Below are positions 26,770-35,677 of a DNA stretch of 64,000 nt, piece after piece. How positions within the stretch are numbered: the stretch's first letter is position 1; every line of letters begins with the position of its first letter. The stretch comes from SYAN01 sp964406345 (GTDB taxonomy: Bacteria; Actinomycetota; Actinomycetes; Nanopelagicales; Nanopelagicaceae). Under the pieces are notes generated by a model. The model saw only the letters and a list, made by a program, of their open reading frames with translations. It ran no database searches and had not been told where the DNA came from. The position numbers were made by a program, and so were the translations under genes. The stretch spans positions 62,001 through 126,000 of the forward strand of contig CAYORK010000001.1 of assembly GCA_964406345.1 (NCBI GenBank), in the 5' to 3' direction.

Positions 26770-27795
26770 ATGAAGTTTGGTGTCCTAACTGGTGGCGGAG
26801 ATTGCCCTGGTCTCAATGCTGTGATTCGAGCCGTCGTCCGTAAGGGCGAGAAGGAGTATGGCTACGAGTTCGTGGGATTTCGTGATGGTTGGAAGGGTCC
26901 CCTTGAGGGATTGACCATGCCTCTCGACATCAAGGCGACGCGGGGAATCCTCCCGCGAGGAGGCACGATCCTGGGCTCTTCTCGAACCAATCCATTCAAG
27001 ATCGATGGCGGAGTTGAGAGGATCCAGAAGAATCTTGCTTCACATGGAGTCGACGCTCTGATCGCGATCGGTGGCGAGGACACTCTAGGCGTCGCGACCA
27101 AACTGGACTCACTCGGCGTAAAGGTCATCGGTGTCCCGAAGACAATTGATAACGATCTCAACAACACCGATTACACCTTTGGATTCGATACCGCCGTCAA
27201 CATCGCCGTGGAAGCAATCGATCGTCTTCACACGACCGCCGAGTCGCATCATCGCGCGCTCATCGTGGAAGTGATGGGTCGTCACGCTGGTTGGATCGCA
27301 CTTCATTCTGGTCTTGCAGGTGGCGCTTCGTGCATCCTCATCCCAGAGGTCCCATTCGATCTGGAGCGTGTCTGTTCTTATGTGGAATCTCGTTTCACGC
27401 AGTCCTATGCGCCCATCATCGTCGTCGCAGAGGGTGCTCTTCCGAAGGATGGCGATATCGTCACTAAGGATGCGAGCAAGGACGCTTTCGGTCACGTAAA
27501 GCTCTCTGGTATCGGGGAGTGGCTGGCACGCGAGATCGAGTCGCGAACAGGCAAAGAGGCTCGCACCTCAGTGCTCGGTCACATTCAACGTGGCGGTACG
27601 CCGACTGCATTTGATCGCGTCCTCGCGACGAGATTCGGACTCCATGCGATCACCGCAGCACATGAGGGGGATTGGGGCAAGATGGTGGCGCTCCATGGGA
27701 CCGACATCAAGCGAGTCCCGTTGGCGTCGGCGACAACGCAGCTAAAGACCGTCGATCCAGCGCTCTACAGCGAAGCCGAAATCTTCTTCGGCTGA
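26770..27795 (+). CDS. pfkA: 6-phosphofructokinase, group III, probably PPi-dependent
   Basis: A 341-residue phosphofructokinase phosphorylating fructose 6-phosphate. The N-terminal TGGGDCPGLNAVIRA loop, GGEDTLGVATKL, VPKTIDNDL (catalytic Asp), EVMGRHAGWIA and the C-terminal LGHIQRGGTPTAFDR are all intact. Residues that set the phosphoryl donor are Asp104 (Gly104 in E. coli ATP-PFK) and Lys124 (Gly124 in E. coli); the Asp/Lys pair is the pattern of PPi-dependent enzymes such as that of Amycolatopsis methanolica. PPi use would make the step reversible. Some actinobacterial relatives are ATP-dependent, so the donor remains an inference. A Shine-Dalgarno (aaagaga) precedes the ATG. Confidence 0.93.
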   Translation: MKFGVLTGGGDCPGLNAVIRAVVRKGEKEYGYEFVGFRDGWKGPLEGLTMPLDIKATRGILPRGGTILGSSRTNPFKIDGGVERIQKNLASHGVDALIAIGGEDTLGVATKLDSLGVKVIGVPKTIDNDLNNTDYTFGFDTAVNIAVEAIDRLHTTAESHHRALIVEVMGRHAGWIALHSGLAGGASCILIPEVPFDLERVCSYVESRFTQSYAPIIVVAEGALPKDGDIVTKDASKDAFGHVKLSGIGEWLAREIESRTGKEARTSVLGHIQRGGTPTAFDRVLATRFGLHAITAAHEGDWGKMVALHGTDIKRVPLASATTQLKTVDPALYSEAEIFFG

Positions 27796-27809
27796 TCGAT
27801 CGATTCTCC

Positions 27810-27815
27810 TAGGCT
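27810..27815 (+). promoter_or_regulatory. Leaderless-type -10 element of the DAHP synthase gene
   Basis: TAGGCT is 6 nt before the ATG at 27822, which supports that ATG over the GTG at 27819. Confidence 0.5.
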
Positions 27816-27821
27816 TGCGTG

Positions 27822-29156
27822 ATGGTGGACTTGGATCGACTCTTCGACCGCTCACTTCTGGCTGCGCAACAGCCAGAGTGGCCGGACCGTGCGCAACTTG
27901 CGAGAGTGGAAGCAGATCTTCGCAAACTGCCGCCATTGGTCTTCGCAGGCGAAGCGGACGCGCTCAAGTCTCGCATCGCGTTGGCGCAGGAGGGCAAGGC
28001 ATTCTGGTTGCAGGGCGGTGATTGTGCCGAAACCTTCGAGGCAGCCACAGCAGACTCCATCCGAAATCGAATCAAGACCATCCTGCAGATGGCTGCAGTA
28101 TTGCAATATGGCGCGAGCATGCCTGTCATCAAGGTGGGAAGGATGGCTGGCCAATTCGCCAAGCCGCGAAGCCGGGACGATGAGCGACGAGGGGACATCT
28201 CGCTACCTGCTTACCGAGGTGATGCCGTCAATGACCTTGAGTTCACCGAAGAGGCGAGGCGACCGGATCCAGAGAGATTGCTTCGCGTCTATCACACCTC
28301 ATCTGCGACCCTCAATCTCGTTCGCGCATTCACTCATGGCGGATTCGCCGATCTGAGAAAGGTCCATGAGTGGAACAAAGGATTCATCAAGGACTCCAAG
28401 ATCGGACCGCGCTATGAGGCGATGGCCAAGGAGATCGGTCGAGCACTCGACTTCATGAAGTCGGCTGGCATCGAACATGACGCTATCAAGACGGTTGACT
28501 TCTACGCTTCGCACGAGGCATTGATACTGCCGTATGAATTCGCACTGACGCGCATCGATTCACGGAGCGATCTGCCATATGCGGTCTCTGCGCACTTCCT
28601 TTGGATCGGTGAGCGGACTCGCCAGATCGATGGTGCTCACATCGACTTCGCATCCAAGGTGCAGAACCCAGTTGGCGTGAAGCTGGGACCGAAGACCACG
28701 GCAAGTGAGGTCGAGGCGTTGATTACGAAGTTGAACCCGGAGAATGAGGCTGGTCGACTCACCTTCATCACCCGAATGGGCGCCTCCAGCATCCGTGAAG
28801 CGTTGCCGCCACTTGTGCGCCGTGTTGAGGAGATCGGCGCGAAAGTGCTTTGGGTCTCGGACCCGATGCACGGAAATACCTATGAAGCCCCCTCCGGATA
28901 CAAGACGCGACGCTTTGAGGATGTGATCGAAGAGGTACATGGATTCTTCGAAGTCCATCGAACCATCGGCACCCATCCCGGTGGAATCCATATTGAACTC
29001 ACGGGAGACGATGTCACTGAATGTGTCGGTGGTGGCGAGGAAATCTCACATGAGGACCTGTCCACGCGTTATGAGAGTGCCTGCGATCCGCGCCTGAATC
29101 ACACTCAGAGTTTGGAGTTGGCATTCCTGCTCGCTGGCGAACTCAGCGAACGATGA
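27822..29156 (+). CDS. aroG: Class II 3-deoxy-7-phosphoheptulonate synthase
   Basis: A 444-residue plant/actinobacterial-type DAHP synthase that condenses phosphoenolpyruvate and erythrose-4-phosphate at the entry of the shikimate pathway. Class II motifs are present: LQGGDCAETF with the metal-binding Cys, KVGRMAGQFAKPRS, WVSDPMHGNT, and the C-terminal GTHPGGIHIELTGDDVTEC. The pairing of this gene with a PknL-type kinase and a prenyl synthase nearby matches the mycobacterial and Streptomyces gene order. It overlaps ogt by 4 bp. Confidence 0.96.
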   Translation: MVDLDRLFDRSLLAAQQPEWPDRAQLARVEADLRKLPPLVFAGEADALKSRIALAQEGKAFWLQGGDCAETFEAATADSIRNRIKTILQMAAVLQYGASMPVIKVGRMAGQFAKPRSRDDERRGDISLPAYRGDAVNDLEFTEEARRPDPERLLRVYHTSSATLNLVRAFTHGGFADLRKVHEWNKGFIKDSKIGPRYEAMAKEIGRALDFMKSAGIEHDAIKTVDFYASHEALILPYEFALTRIDSRSDLPYAVSAHFLWIGERTRQIDGAHIDFASKVQNPVGVKLGPKTTASEVEALITKLNPENEAGRLTFITRMGASSIREALPPLVRRVEEIGAKVLWVSDPMHGNTYEAPSGYKTRRFEDVIEEVHGFFEVHRTIGTHPGGIHIELTGDDVTECVGGGEEISHEDLSTRYESACDPRLNHTQSLELAFLLAGELSER

Positions 29157-29629
29157 CTCTGCTCACGAGCAGTGTCGCAACACCCGTTGGACCGTTCTCT
29201 TTCACCACTCGTGATGGCAAAGTCATCGAAGCAACCTTCGGCTCTACGAGGAAGTTGCATGCGAAAGGTCGAATCGTGAAGACGATCCCAGTCATCACAT
29301 CAGCTCTTCGCGCCTATTGCCACGGAGAACTTGATGCCTTGGAGAGGATTCCGGTGGAACTCTCTGAGACTGAATTTCGCACTCGTGTGCTTCGCGCAAT
29401 GAGAAGGATTCCTGCCGGCACGACCATGAGCTACAAGGAGTTGGCGCGGAGATCGGGATCGAAGGATGCAAGTCGCGCCGTCGGCAGTACCTGCGCCAGC
29501 AATCGAATCCCTCTGATCATCCCATGTCATCGAGTCGTACCTAGTGATGGTTCGATCGGTGCTTACGGTTATAGTTCGAAGAAGAAAGAGTGGCTACTGC
29601 AGTTCGAAGGCGCTATCCCGCACTCTTGA
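29153..29629 (+). CDS. ogt: Methylated-DNA-[protein]-cysteine S-methyltransferase
   Basis: A 158-residue suicide DNA-repair protein that moves the alkyl group from O6-alkylguanine to its own cysteine. The acceptor is Cys125 in the intact motif LIIPCHRVVP, with the Arg finger segment SKDASRAVGSTCASN before it. The length fits Ogt without an Ada regulatory domain. It is coupled to aroG by a 4-bp overlap and its end overlaps the convergent threonine aldolase gene by 17 bp. Confidence 0.94.
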   Translation: MTLLTSSVATPVGPFSFTTRDGKVIEATFGSTRKLHAKGRIVKTIPVITSALRAYCHGELDALERIPVELSETEFRTRVLRAMRRIPAGTTMSYKELARRSGSKDASRAVGSTCASNRIPLIIPCHRVVPSDGSIGAYGYSSKKKEWLLQFEGAIPHS

Positions 29630-30653
29630 GGGCGCCTTGAATGACCTTCGCTGCTTGATCGATCTCATCACTTGAAAGATCGCCATGTGTGACGAGACGA
29701 AGATACTTCGCCCCTAATGCTCCAGCCAAGACTCCATTTGCGCGAAGGGTCTCAGCGAGTTCCGCGGCGGTGACGGTGAGCGGAGAGAGGTCGATGCCGA
29801 CGATGTTGGTCTGCACAGTCTCCATGTCGATCAGTCGTTCGTCGACGTGTGCGATTCCTTCCGCGAGAACTTTCGCGTGACGATGATCCACTTCTAGTCG
29901 CCCAAGGTGATGGTCGAAAGCGAACTCTGCAGCAGCCGCCAAGAGGCCCACCTGGCGCATCCCACCTCCGAAGCGCTTTCTCCAGATACGAGCCGTTGCG
30001 ATCCTTTCCTTCGAGGAGATCAGCATCGATCCGATTGGCGCTCCCAGGCCCTTGGAGAAGCAGACGCTGATCGTTTCGAAGTAGCGTCCATACTCCTTGA
30101 ACTCGATACCGGTAGCGATGTGTGCATTCCAGATTCGAGCGCCATCGAGATGGAGCAAGATTCCAGATGAGCTTGCGAGGCGATGCAGCTTGGCGATCTC
30201 ATCGAGGGGCTGGATCACGCCACCTCCGAAGTTGTGGGTGTTCTCCACAGCGATAGCAGTGGTGGAGACCAGGTAGGGGCCGGCATCTGAAGTTGCCACT
30301 GCGAAGGCGCTCTCAGCATCGAGGATCGATCTCTTACTGGCAAAGGTGCGGGTGGTTATCCCACTGAGTACCGCGGCAGCTCCGAGTTCTGCTCTGACGA
30401 CATGAGCCTTCTCGTCGGCGAGAAGTTCTTCACCTTCGCGCACCAAGGTGCGAAGTGCCAGTTGGTTGGCGAGTGAGCCAGTTGAGGTGAAGAGTCCGGC
30501 CTCTTTACCGAAGAGTGTTGCCATCCGGGACTCGAAGGCATTGACGGTTTCGTCGTCGCCGTAGACATCGTCACCGACTCTCGCCCGACTCATCGCCGCC
30601 AACATCTCTGGAGTTGGCCTGGTTACGGTGTCAGAGCGAAGGTCAATGAGCAT
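29613..30653 (-). CDS. ltaE: Low-specificity threonine aldolase
   Basis: A 346-residue fold-type I PLP enzyme that splits threonine and allo-threonine to glycine and acetaldehyde. The N-terminal LRSDTVTRPTPEML and VGDDVYGDDETVN segments are characteristic, and the PLP lysine lies in SVCFSKGLGAPIGS. It is the last gene of a minus-strand unit nfo-eamA-ltaE joined by 4-bp and 11-bp overlaps. Confidence 0.93.
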   Translation of the reverse strand: MLIDLRSDTVTRPTPEMLAAMSRARVGDDVYGDDETVNAFESRMATLFGKEAGLFTSTGSLANQLALRTLVREGEELLADEKAHVVRAELGAAAVLSGITTRTFASKRSILDAESAFAVATSDAGPYLVSTTAIAVENTHNFGGGVIQPLDEIAKLHRLASSSGILLHLDGARIWNAHIATGIEFKEYGRYFETISVCFSKGLGAPIGSMLISSKERIATARIWRKRFGGGMRQVGLLAAAAEFAFDHHLGRLEVDHRHAKVLAEGIAHVDERLIDMETVQTNIVGIDLSPLTVTAAELAETLRANGVLAGALGAKYLRLVTHGDLSSDEIDQAAKVIQGALKSAG

Positions 30654-31536
30654 CTTTTGCCGCTCTTGCGACTGGATCCTCAGATCTATCGGTCAAGAGG
30701 ATGAGATACATACCGATTGTCACGAGTACTCCACCAAGTATCACTCGAAGGGTAAGAACCTCGGTACCGCTTGCGACAGAGAAGATGGCGGCGAAGAAGA
30801 CCTCGGTGGTCAAGAGCACGGCTACTGTCGTTGCTGCGATGATCGATTGCGCCCATGTTTGCACGATGAAAGCAAGAACGGTGGCGAAGAGCGCTGTGAA
30901 GAGCACGACGTACCAGCCATTGCTACCTACGGGCCCGCTGATGCCATCGGGTAGGGCGGCAATCGTGGTGAGGATCGCGCATGTCGCGAGCTGCATCGTG
31001 GTCAAGGAGTAGATGTCGAACTCCTTGCTCCAAGCCCCCAAGGTGATGATGTGGGCAGCGAAGAAGATCGCGCTGATGAAGACGGCGATGGCTCCCCAGG
31101 AGATCTCGAAACCATTGAATGAGAGGACGAGGAGTCCACTTGTCGCGAGCATGACTGCTATCCACCCGATCATCCGAACTTTCGATCGAAGGAAGAAGAT
31201 GGCGAAGATGGGAGTGATCACGACATAAAGGCCAGTGATGAATCCGGTGATTGCAGGAGTCGTGAGAGATAGTCCGAGTGTTTGGAAGATGTATCCGAGT
31301 GCGAGGAAAGTGCCCGCGATCCCACCCTTGGTGATCAGGTTCTTGGAGAGGCTCGCAATGACCCGTGGTCGGATAGCGACAAGGAAGAGCGTGGCAAAGA
31401 GGAAGCGAAACGATAGGAAGTCATTGATGCCTTGTCGCTCGATCGGATCCACCATGAGGACGAAGGCCAGACCCCACATAGCCGCGACAGTGATCAGCGC
31501 AAGAGGAGCCAATGGTTTGAATCGGATGGAACTCAT
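30643..31536 (-). CDS. EamA/DMT-family transporter
   Basis: A 297-residue ten-helix protein with two EamA repeats (MWGLAFVLMVDPIERQGI at the start; the second half includes QTWAQSIIAATTVAVLLTTE, the RhaT/YdcZ-like QxxAQ segment). The substrate is not predictable. It sits between nfo and ltaE with overlapping ends; co-expression with a threonine-degrading enzyme is compatible with amino-acid export but does not prove it. Confidence 0.85.
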   Translation of the reverse strand: MSSIRFKPLAPLALITVAAMWGLAFVLMVDPIERQGINDFLSFRFLFATLFLVAIRPRVIASLSKNLITKGGIAGTFLALGYIFQTLGLSLTTPAITGFITGLYVVITPIFAIFFLRSKVRMIGWIAVMLATSGLLVLSFNGFEISWGAIAVFISAIFFAAHIITLGAWSKEFDIYSLTTMQLATCAILTTIAALPDGISGPVGSNGWYVVLFTALFATVLAFIVQTWAQSIIAATTVAVLLTTEVFFAAIFSVASGTEVLTLRVILGGVLVTIGMYLILLTDRSEDPVARAAKDAH

Positions 31537-32429
31537 TTCGCCACCGCACCCCTCATCTTCTTCAGAAGTTTTACTTCACGCCCGTGTTCTGGTTCCTCTC
31601 CCGGTGTCTCCAGTATGAGCGGAGCATTCTTGATCGCTGGGTGAGCGAGCATCTCCTTGAACGGATCGACACCGATCTCGCCATCACCGAGATTCTGATG
31701 ACGATCCTTGAGCGAACCCAAGACATCCATGGAGTCGTTGGCATGGACGAGTTGAACCCTCTCGATCCCTACGATCTCCACCAAGAGGTCCAACGTTGCC
31801 TTCATTCCGCCTCTGCTCTTGATGTCATGACCCGCTGCGAAGACGTGACAAGTATCGAGACAGATTCCCACCTTTGGATGATGTTCGAGCGCATTGAGAT
31901 AGGAATTGAGATCCTCGAGGCGTTTGACCAGAGACTGACCTTGACCAGCTGTGGGTTCGAGCAAGAACCACGGGTCATCCTCTTTGAGGCTTTCGAGTAT
32001 CGGTAACATCCCTTTGGTGATCTGTCGCCACGCAGACTCCACGAAAGACTCATCGACGGCTGAGCCGGTGTGGACGACTACGCCGAGTGCACCGATCTCG
32101 CGACCGCGTCGAAGGGCATAGGCAGTCGACTTGAGAGAGTTCTCGTAGGTAGATGGGTTAGGCGAACCGAGATTTACCAGGAAAGGCGAGTGGATGTACG
32201 TCTCTATGCCAAGTGCGTCAGCTTTCTCACGAAAGGCGGCATCCGCCTTGGGATCAGGATCTGGCATCGCCCAACCCCGAGGGTTCGAAGCGAACACTTG
32301 GATTGCCTCAGCCTCGATCGTCTCTGCATATTGAATCGATCGCTTCGCCATCCCACCCGAAGTAGGGACATGCGCGCCTATGCGTGGACGTAGAAGGTTC
32401 ACACCTTCTACCTGCTTGGAGCGCGGCAC
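31533..32429 (-). CDS. nfo: Endonuclease IV (apurinic/apyrimidinic endonuclease)
   Basis: A 298-residue TIM-barrel AP endonuclease for base-excision repair. It begins with RIGAHVPTSGGMAKRSIQYA, and metal-binding segments follow in order: VVHTG, LLEPTAG, GICLDTCHVFAAGHD, VHANDSMDVLGSLKDRH and LILETPG. These supply the three-zinc cluster. The GTG start follows a TAGACT element at 6 nt. It heads the nfo-eamA-ltaE unit. Confidence 0.95.
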   Translation of the reverse strand: MPRSKQVEGVNLLRPRIGAHVPTSGGMAKRSIQYAETIEAEAIQVFASNPRGWAMPDPDPKADAAFREKADALGIETYIHSPFLVNLGSPNPSTYENSLKSTAYALRRGREIGALGVVVHTGSAVDESFVESAWRQITKGMLPILESLKEDDPWFLLEPTAGQGQSLVKRLEDLNSYLNALEHHPKVGICLDTCHVFAAGHDIKSRGGMKATLDLLVEIVGIERVQLVHANDSMDVLGSLKDRHQNLGDGEIGVDPFKEMLAHPAIKNAPLILETPGEEPEHGREVKLLKKMRGAVAK

Positions 32430-32435
32430 ATTGCG

Positions 32436-32441
32436 AGTCTA
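32436..32441 (-). promoter_or_regulatory. Leaderless-type -10 element of nfo
   Basis: TAGACT is 6 nt before the GTG at 32429; there is no Shine-Dalgarno. Confidence 0.6.
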
Positions 32442-32460
32442 ACGGAAGGGATATCTCCTA

Positions 32461-34368
32461 CTAACTCAGAGTGATCGTCACGGTGCTGCCACGCTTGACG
32501 CGGTCTCCGACCTTGGGGGAGACATTGGTGACAACCTTGTTCTCTCGCCTGCCAATCGTCTTCGTTTCCACGTTCAATCCGAGATCGGAGAGAAGTCTCT
32601 TGGCTTCGGCGCCCTTAAGAGAGAGGACATTAGGGATGAAGACATACTCCGTTCCCTCTGAGACGGTGAGAACTATCGCGCTTCCTTTCGGGAGCGGTTG
32701 GTCAGCTGCTGGAACTTGCACGATCACAGCACCGAGTGGAACTGTCTCCGAGTATTGATACTGCACGTCGACGTCGAAACCTGCAGCATTGAGTTCGTTG
32801 AGCGCCTGTTCTCCGGACTGACCGACATAACTCTTGACCAGGACCTCCTCGGTGCCTTTGCTGATCACATAATTGACGAGAGAGTTTCGCTTGACCCGAG
32901 CGGAGGCAGTCGGTTCCTGACTCGCGATCAATCCTTTCTCGACATCAGGACTGAATCTCTCGCTCACAGTGCCAACCTGGAGGTTGCTATCTTCAATCAA
33001 TTTCTTTGCAGCCTCTGGGGTCAGACCTGCGATGGAAGGAACGGTGTAGCGCTCCTTGCCCTGACTCACGATCAGGTTGACGGTGCCACCCTCGGACACT
33101 CGGCCTCCACCGGCTGGATCACTGCGAAGCACGAGACCCTCTTCGATCACCTCACTGAACTCACGTTCCCCGATCTCGACGGAGAGCCCTAACGGAGTGA
33201 GTCTGTTGGTCGCTTCAACGATGCTCATGCCAGCAACGGAGGGAACGACGACTCGATTGCCCGGTCCAATGAGGAGATACCAGGCGCCAGTCACGAGAGC
33301 GACAAGCATGAGGGCGGCGATGGTGCGATTTCTCTTCACTCGCTTCGAGAGTTTCCGCTTCTTTGGCTTGCTCACCTGATCCTCATCTCGCATCACTTTG
33401 GAATGTTCATTAGCTCTGTTATTAGACGGATTCTCTTCCGCTCGCTTCGGAGAGAGTTCGCTCTTCGCGGCAGGTGGAAGGTCCAACTCTAGGCTCATCT
33501 GTGCACTGCTCTTCGCAGATGGATCCCAGGTCGAAGTGACTGCACGAAGCCTTTCTAGGAATTCACCGGCATCTTTTGGACGATCGTCAGGATTGCTCGA
33601 TGTAGCGAGATAGATGAGATCGTCGAGGGCTGGATCTATTCCGACAAGCAACTGCGAGAGACGAGGAACACGTTCTTTGACGTGCTTGAGCGCCACCTGA
33701 ACCGGATCTTCTCCCATGAATGGACGTTCACCCGTCAGGGCTTCGAAGATCACGATCGCTGCCGAGTAGACATCGCTTCGAGCATCGGTCACGCCGCGTT
33801 GAACCTGCTCCGGTGCGAGATAGGAGACGCTGCCAAGCACGACAGAGGCTTCGGCCGTCATCGTCTCACCGATGAGCGAGCCACGAGCAAGCCCGAAGTC
33901 AGCGATCTTCACTCGACCATCGCGAGCGATCAGAATGTTCTCAGGCTTGATGTCTCGGTGAACGATTCCGAGTCGATGTGCCGCAGAGAGAGCGTTCAAC
34001 ACTGGCATCATGATCCGCAGCATTGGCTCTAACTCGATTCGACCTTGATGATCCAGATGAGAACGGAAAGTCGAGCCATCGATCAGCTCCATGACGATGA
34101 AGACGCAGGGCGTCCCTCCCTGATTCCAGCCTTGATCCTGGATGCTGACTATGTTGGGGTGGGAGAGTGCAGCGGCGGCTTTGGCCTCTCGGATGAAGCG
34201 AGAGACGTAGTTCTCATCGTTAGCAAGATGAGGATGCATGATCTTGACGGCGACTTCGCGATCGAGTCGTAGGTCGAGCGCGGCATAGATGGTTGCCATC
34301 CCGCCAGCATCAACGATCCGAGTGAGTTGATATCGACCATCGATCACTTCACCGGTGAGATCAGCCAC
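32461..34368 (-). CDS. Serine/threonine protein kinase with four PASTA domains (PknL-like)
   Basis: A 635-residue membrane kinase. The cytoplasmic domain (about residues 10-270) has the Gly loop, VAVKIMHPHL lysine, HRDIKPENIL catalytic loop, ADFGLARG and APEQV. A basic linker (KPKKRKLSKRVKRNR) leads into one transmembrane helix (TIAALMLVALVTGAWYLLI), then four extracellular PASTA repeats of about 65 residues each, which in relatives sense peptidoglycan fragments or lipid II. Location near class II DAHP synthase, prenyl synthase and metF matches mycobacterial pknL rather than pknB. TAAAAT lies 6 nt before the GTG start. Confidence 0.93.
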   Translation of the reverse strand: MADLTGEVIDGRYQLTRIVDAGGMATIYAALDLRLDREVAVKIMHPHLANDENYVSRFIREAKAAAALSHPNIVSIQDQGWNQGGTPCVFIVMELIDGSTFRSHLDHQGRIELEPMLRIMMPVLNALSAAHRLGIVHRDIKPENILIARDGRVKIADFGLARGSLIGETMTAEASVVLGSVSYLAPEQVQRGVTDARSDVYSAAIVIFEALTGERPFMGEDPVQVALKHVKERVPRLSQLLVGIDPALDDLIYLATSSNPDDRPKDAGEFLERLRAVTSTWDPSAKSSAQMSLELDLPPAAKSELSPKRAEENPSNNRANEHSKVMRDEDQVSKPKKRKLSKRVKRNRTIAALMLVALVTGAWYLLIGPGNRVVVPSVAGMSIVEATNRLTPLGLSVEIGEREFSEVIEEGLVLRSDPAGGGRVSEGGTVNLIVSQGKERYTVPSIAGLTPEAAKKLIEDSNLQVGTVSERFSPDVEKGLIASQEPTASARVKRNSLVNYVISKGTEEVLVKSYVGQSGEQALNELNAAGFDVDVQYQYSETVPLGAVIVQVPAADQPLPKGSAIVLTVSEGTEYVFIPNVLSLKGAEAKRLLSDLGLNVETKTIGRRENKVVTNVSPKVGDRVKRGSTVTITLS

Positions 34369-34374
34369 GGTCGG

Positions 34375-34380
34375 ATTTTA
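34375..34380 (-). promoter_or_regulatory. Leaderless-type -10 element of the PASTA kinase gene
   Basis: TAAAAT is 6 nt before the GTG at 34368, with no Shine-Dalgarno. Confidence 0.6.
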
Positions 34381-34418
34381 GGATGGTTGAGCGTAGTGAG
34401 CCGTGTTTGCCACCCGAC

Positions 34419-35021
34419 TCAGACGAAGAGTTCGCCGTCGAAACGCAGATGCGCTGTGTCGAATGTGTTTTCGCGCGCGAAATGGAGTAGCTCCTCACCT
34501 TGCCAAGAGAGAATGCGACCTCTGTACTGCTCCAGGTCCGTTGCGAAGACGCTATCTCGTCGCATCACTCTCTCTAGACCGCGAGACGGTGTGATCTCTA
34601 TCCAGACCATCGTGGTGGCAAATGGTCTGACGATTCGCTGCGACGCTCCCACTCCCTCCAGAATGAGGAAGGGATGTCTCGGGATGGTGCGGAACTCACC
34701 CGCCATGCCCTTATGCCAATCCCAAGCGCGATAGCCACCGCTCCTCCCGAGCCCGATGGGCGTCAAGATCTGATCCCTTAGTGTTGCCGTGAGTTGCGCA
34801 GTGAGAGCGTCATCCCATCCTCGGTAGAGGTCATCCATATGCACGATGGGCGCATCATCGAGAAGCGGCGAGAGGGCATCAGCGAAGGTGCTCTTGCCAC
34901 CGCCTGCCCTGCCATCGATGGTTACGACTCGGACATCACCGACAAGAGGCGAGGCCTTCGTGGCATGTTCGAGAGCGAGTGATAACGCTTCGCTAAACGG
35001 CAGGCGATGGAGTTTGTGCAC
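34419..35021 (-). CDS. P-loop kinase of uridine-kinase type, candidate vitamin (thiamine) kinase
   Basis: A 200-residue P-loop NTPase: Walker A TIDGRAGGGKSTF at residues 34-46, a substrate-side acidic pair in VHMDDLYRGWDD, FLILEGVGASQR (Walker B-like strand) and an Arg-rich lid GLERVMRRD. This is the layout of uridine kinase and nicotinamide riboside kinase-like proteins. The GTG start overlaps the end of the PnuC-family transporter gene by 29 bp, so translation is probably coupled, and the pair lies behind a riboswitch-like leader of TPP type. An imported-vitamin kinase that traps thiamine in the cell is therefore plausible. Nicotinamide riboside or nucleoside kinase are alternatives. The activity has not been shown for this family as far as I know. 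Confidence 0.7.
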   Translation of the reverse strand: MHKLHRLPFSEALSLALEHATKASPLVGDVRVVTIDGRAGGGKSTFADALSPLLDDAPIVHMDDLYRGWDDALTAQLTATLRDQILTPIGLGRSGGYRAWDWHKGMAGEFRTIPRHPFLILEGVGASQRIVRPFATTMVWIEITPSRGLERVMRRDSVFATDLEQYRGRILSWQGEELLHFARENTFDTAHLRFDGELFV

Positions 35022-35583
35022 GCCGATACCAACGGACCAGACCCAAGATAGCCATTCCGGTGAAGATGAGATAGACGATGGAAGTGAAGTAACTTCCGCC
35101 GAGCCAGAACTGCACCGTCAAGACCACATTGACGACTAACCAAACTAACCAGTTCTCCCACTTCTCCTTGACCATCGCGAATTGTGCGAGAGCGCTTCCA
35201 AGAAGACCAAGAGTGTCACTCCAGATGTAGACCGCTCCGACAGATTGAAGGTAGGGGGTAAAGGCGATCCAAGCAGCTGCGAAAGCACCGAGACCGATCG
35301 CGCGATATCTCCAGGGAATGCTTGAGGGATCGGCCCCTCGCGGTCCCCAACCGAACCAACCCCAGATGGCGAATGCGATGAAGATGAACTGGGTGGCCAT
35401 GCTCGCGAAATACTCGTATTGATAGAACCAGATCGCGTATAGAGAGGAACTGATCACCCACCAGGGCCACATGATGCGCTTTCCAGTGGTCCCGAGGTAG
35501 ACCGCGACGAGTGCGGTGGTCGCCGCAAGACCTTCCAAGAGTGTTACGTCATATCCCCAAGCTGTGAAAAGAACTGTGTTCAT
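34993..35583 (-). CDS. PnuC-family vitamin transporter, probably thiamine (PnuT-like)
   Basis: A 196-residue Trp-rich membrane protein with about seven helices and the PnuC segments WVISSSLYAIWFYQYEYF, FIFIAFAIWGWFGWG, NWLVWLVVNVVLTVQFW and the C-terminal GLVRWYRRAQ. PnuC proteins move unphosphorylated vitamins by facilitated diffusion and depend on an intracellular kinase for trapping; PnuC proper takes nicotinamide riboside and PnuT takes thiamine. The leader resembles a TPP riboswitch, which favours thiamine. The overlapping downstream kinase gene fits this trapping logic. Shine-Dalgarno ggGAG lies within the leader's closing region. Confidence 0.85.
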   Translation of the reverse strand: MNTVLFTAWGYDVTLLEGLAATTALVAVYLGTTGKRIMWPWWVISSSLYAIWFYQYEYFASMATQFIFIAFAIWGWFGWGPRGADPSSIPWRYRAIGLGAFAAAWIAFTPYLQSVGAVYIWSDTLGLLGSALAQFAMVKEKWENWLVWLVVNVVLTVQFWLGGSYFTSIVYLIFTGMAILGLVRWYRRAQTPSPAV

Positions 35584-35585
35584 TT

Positions 35586-35677
35586 TTCTCTCCCAAAAGT
35601 CTGCATTACCAGACTGGTCTTACGGTCGGCCCATTTTGGACCCTCTCAGCCAACTTTTGGCTCCCGTTCTCCGAGAA
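35586..35677 (-). promoter_or_regulatory. TPP-riboswitch-like leader of the PnuC-family gene
   Basis: On the minus strand, the segment carries GGCTGAGA (35651-35644), the invariant pyrimidine-sensing motif of TPP aptamers, capped by a stem AGCCAA/TTGGCT. It also has a stem GTCTG/CAGAC closing the loop GTAATG (35608-35598 region), matching the nTAATG loop of the consensus, and ends in TTTTGGGAG. A possible outer helix pairs TTCTC (35677-35673) with GAGAA (35590-35586), covering the Shine-Dalgarno, so control would be translational. The pyrophosphate-side strands deviate: the usual CTGAT and CGTAGGG are not conserved. It is either a degenerate TPP switch or a variant with altered ligand. Confidence 0.62.
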
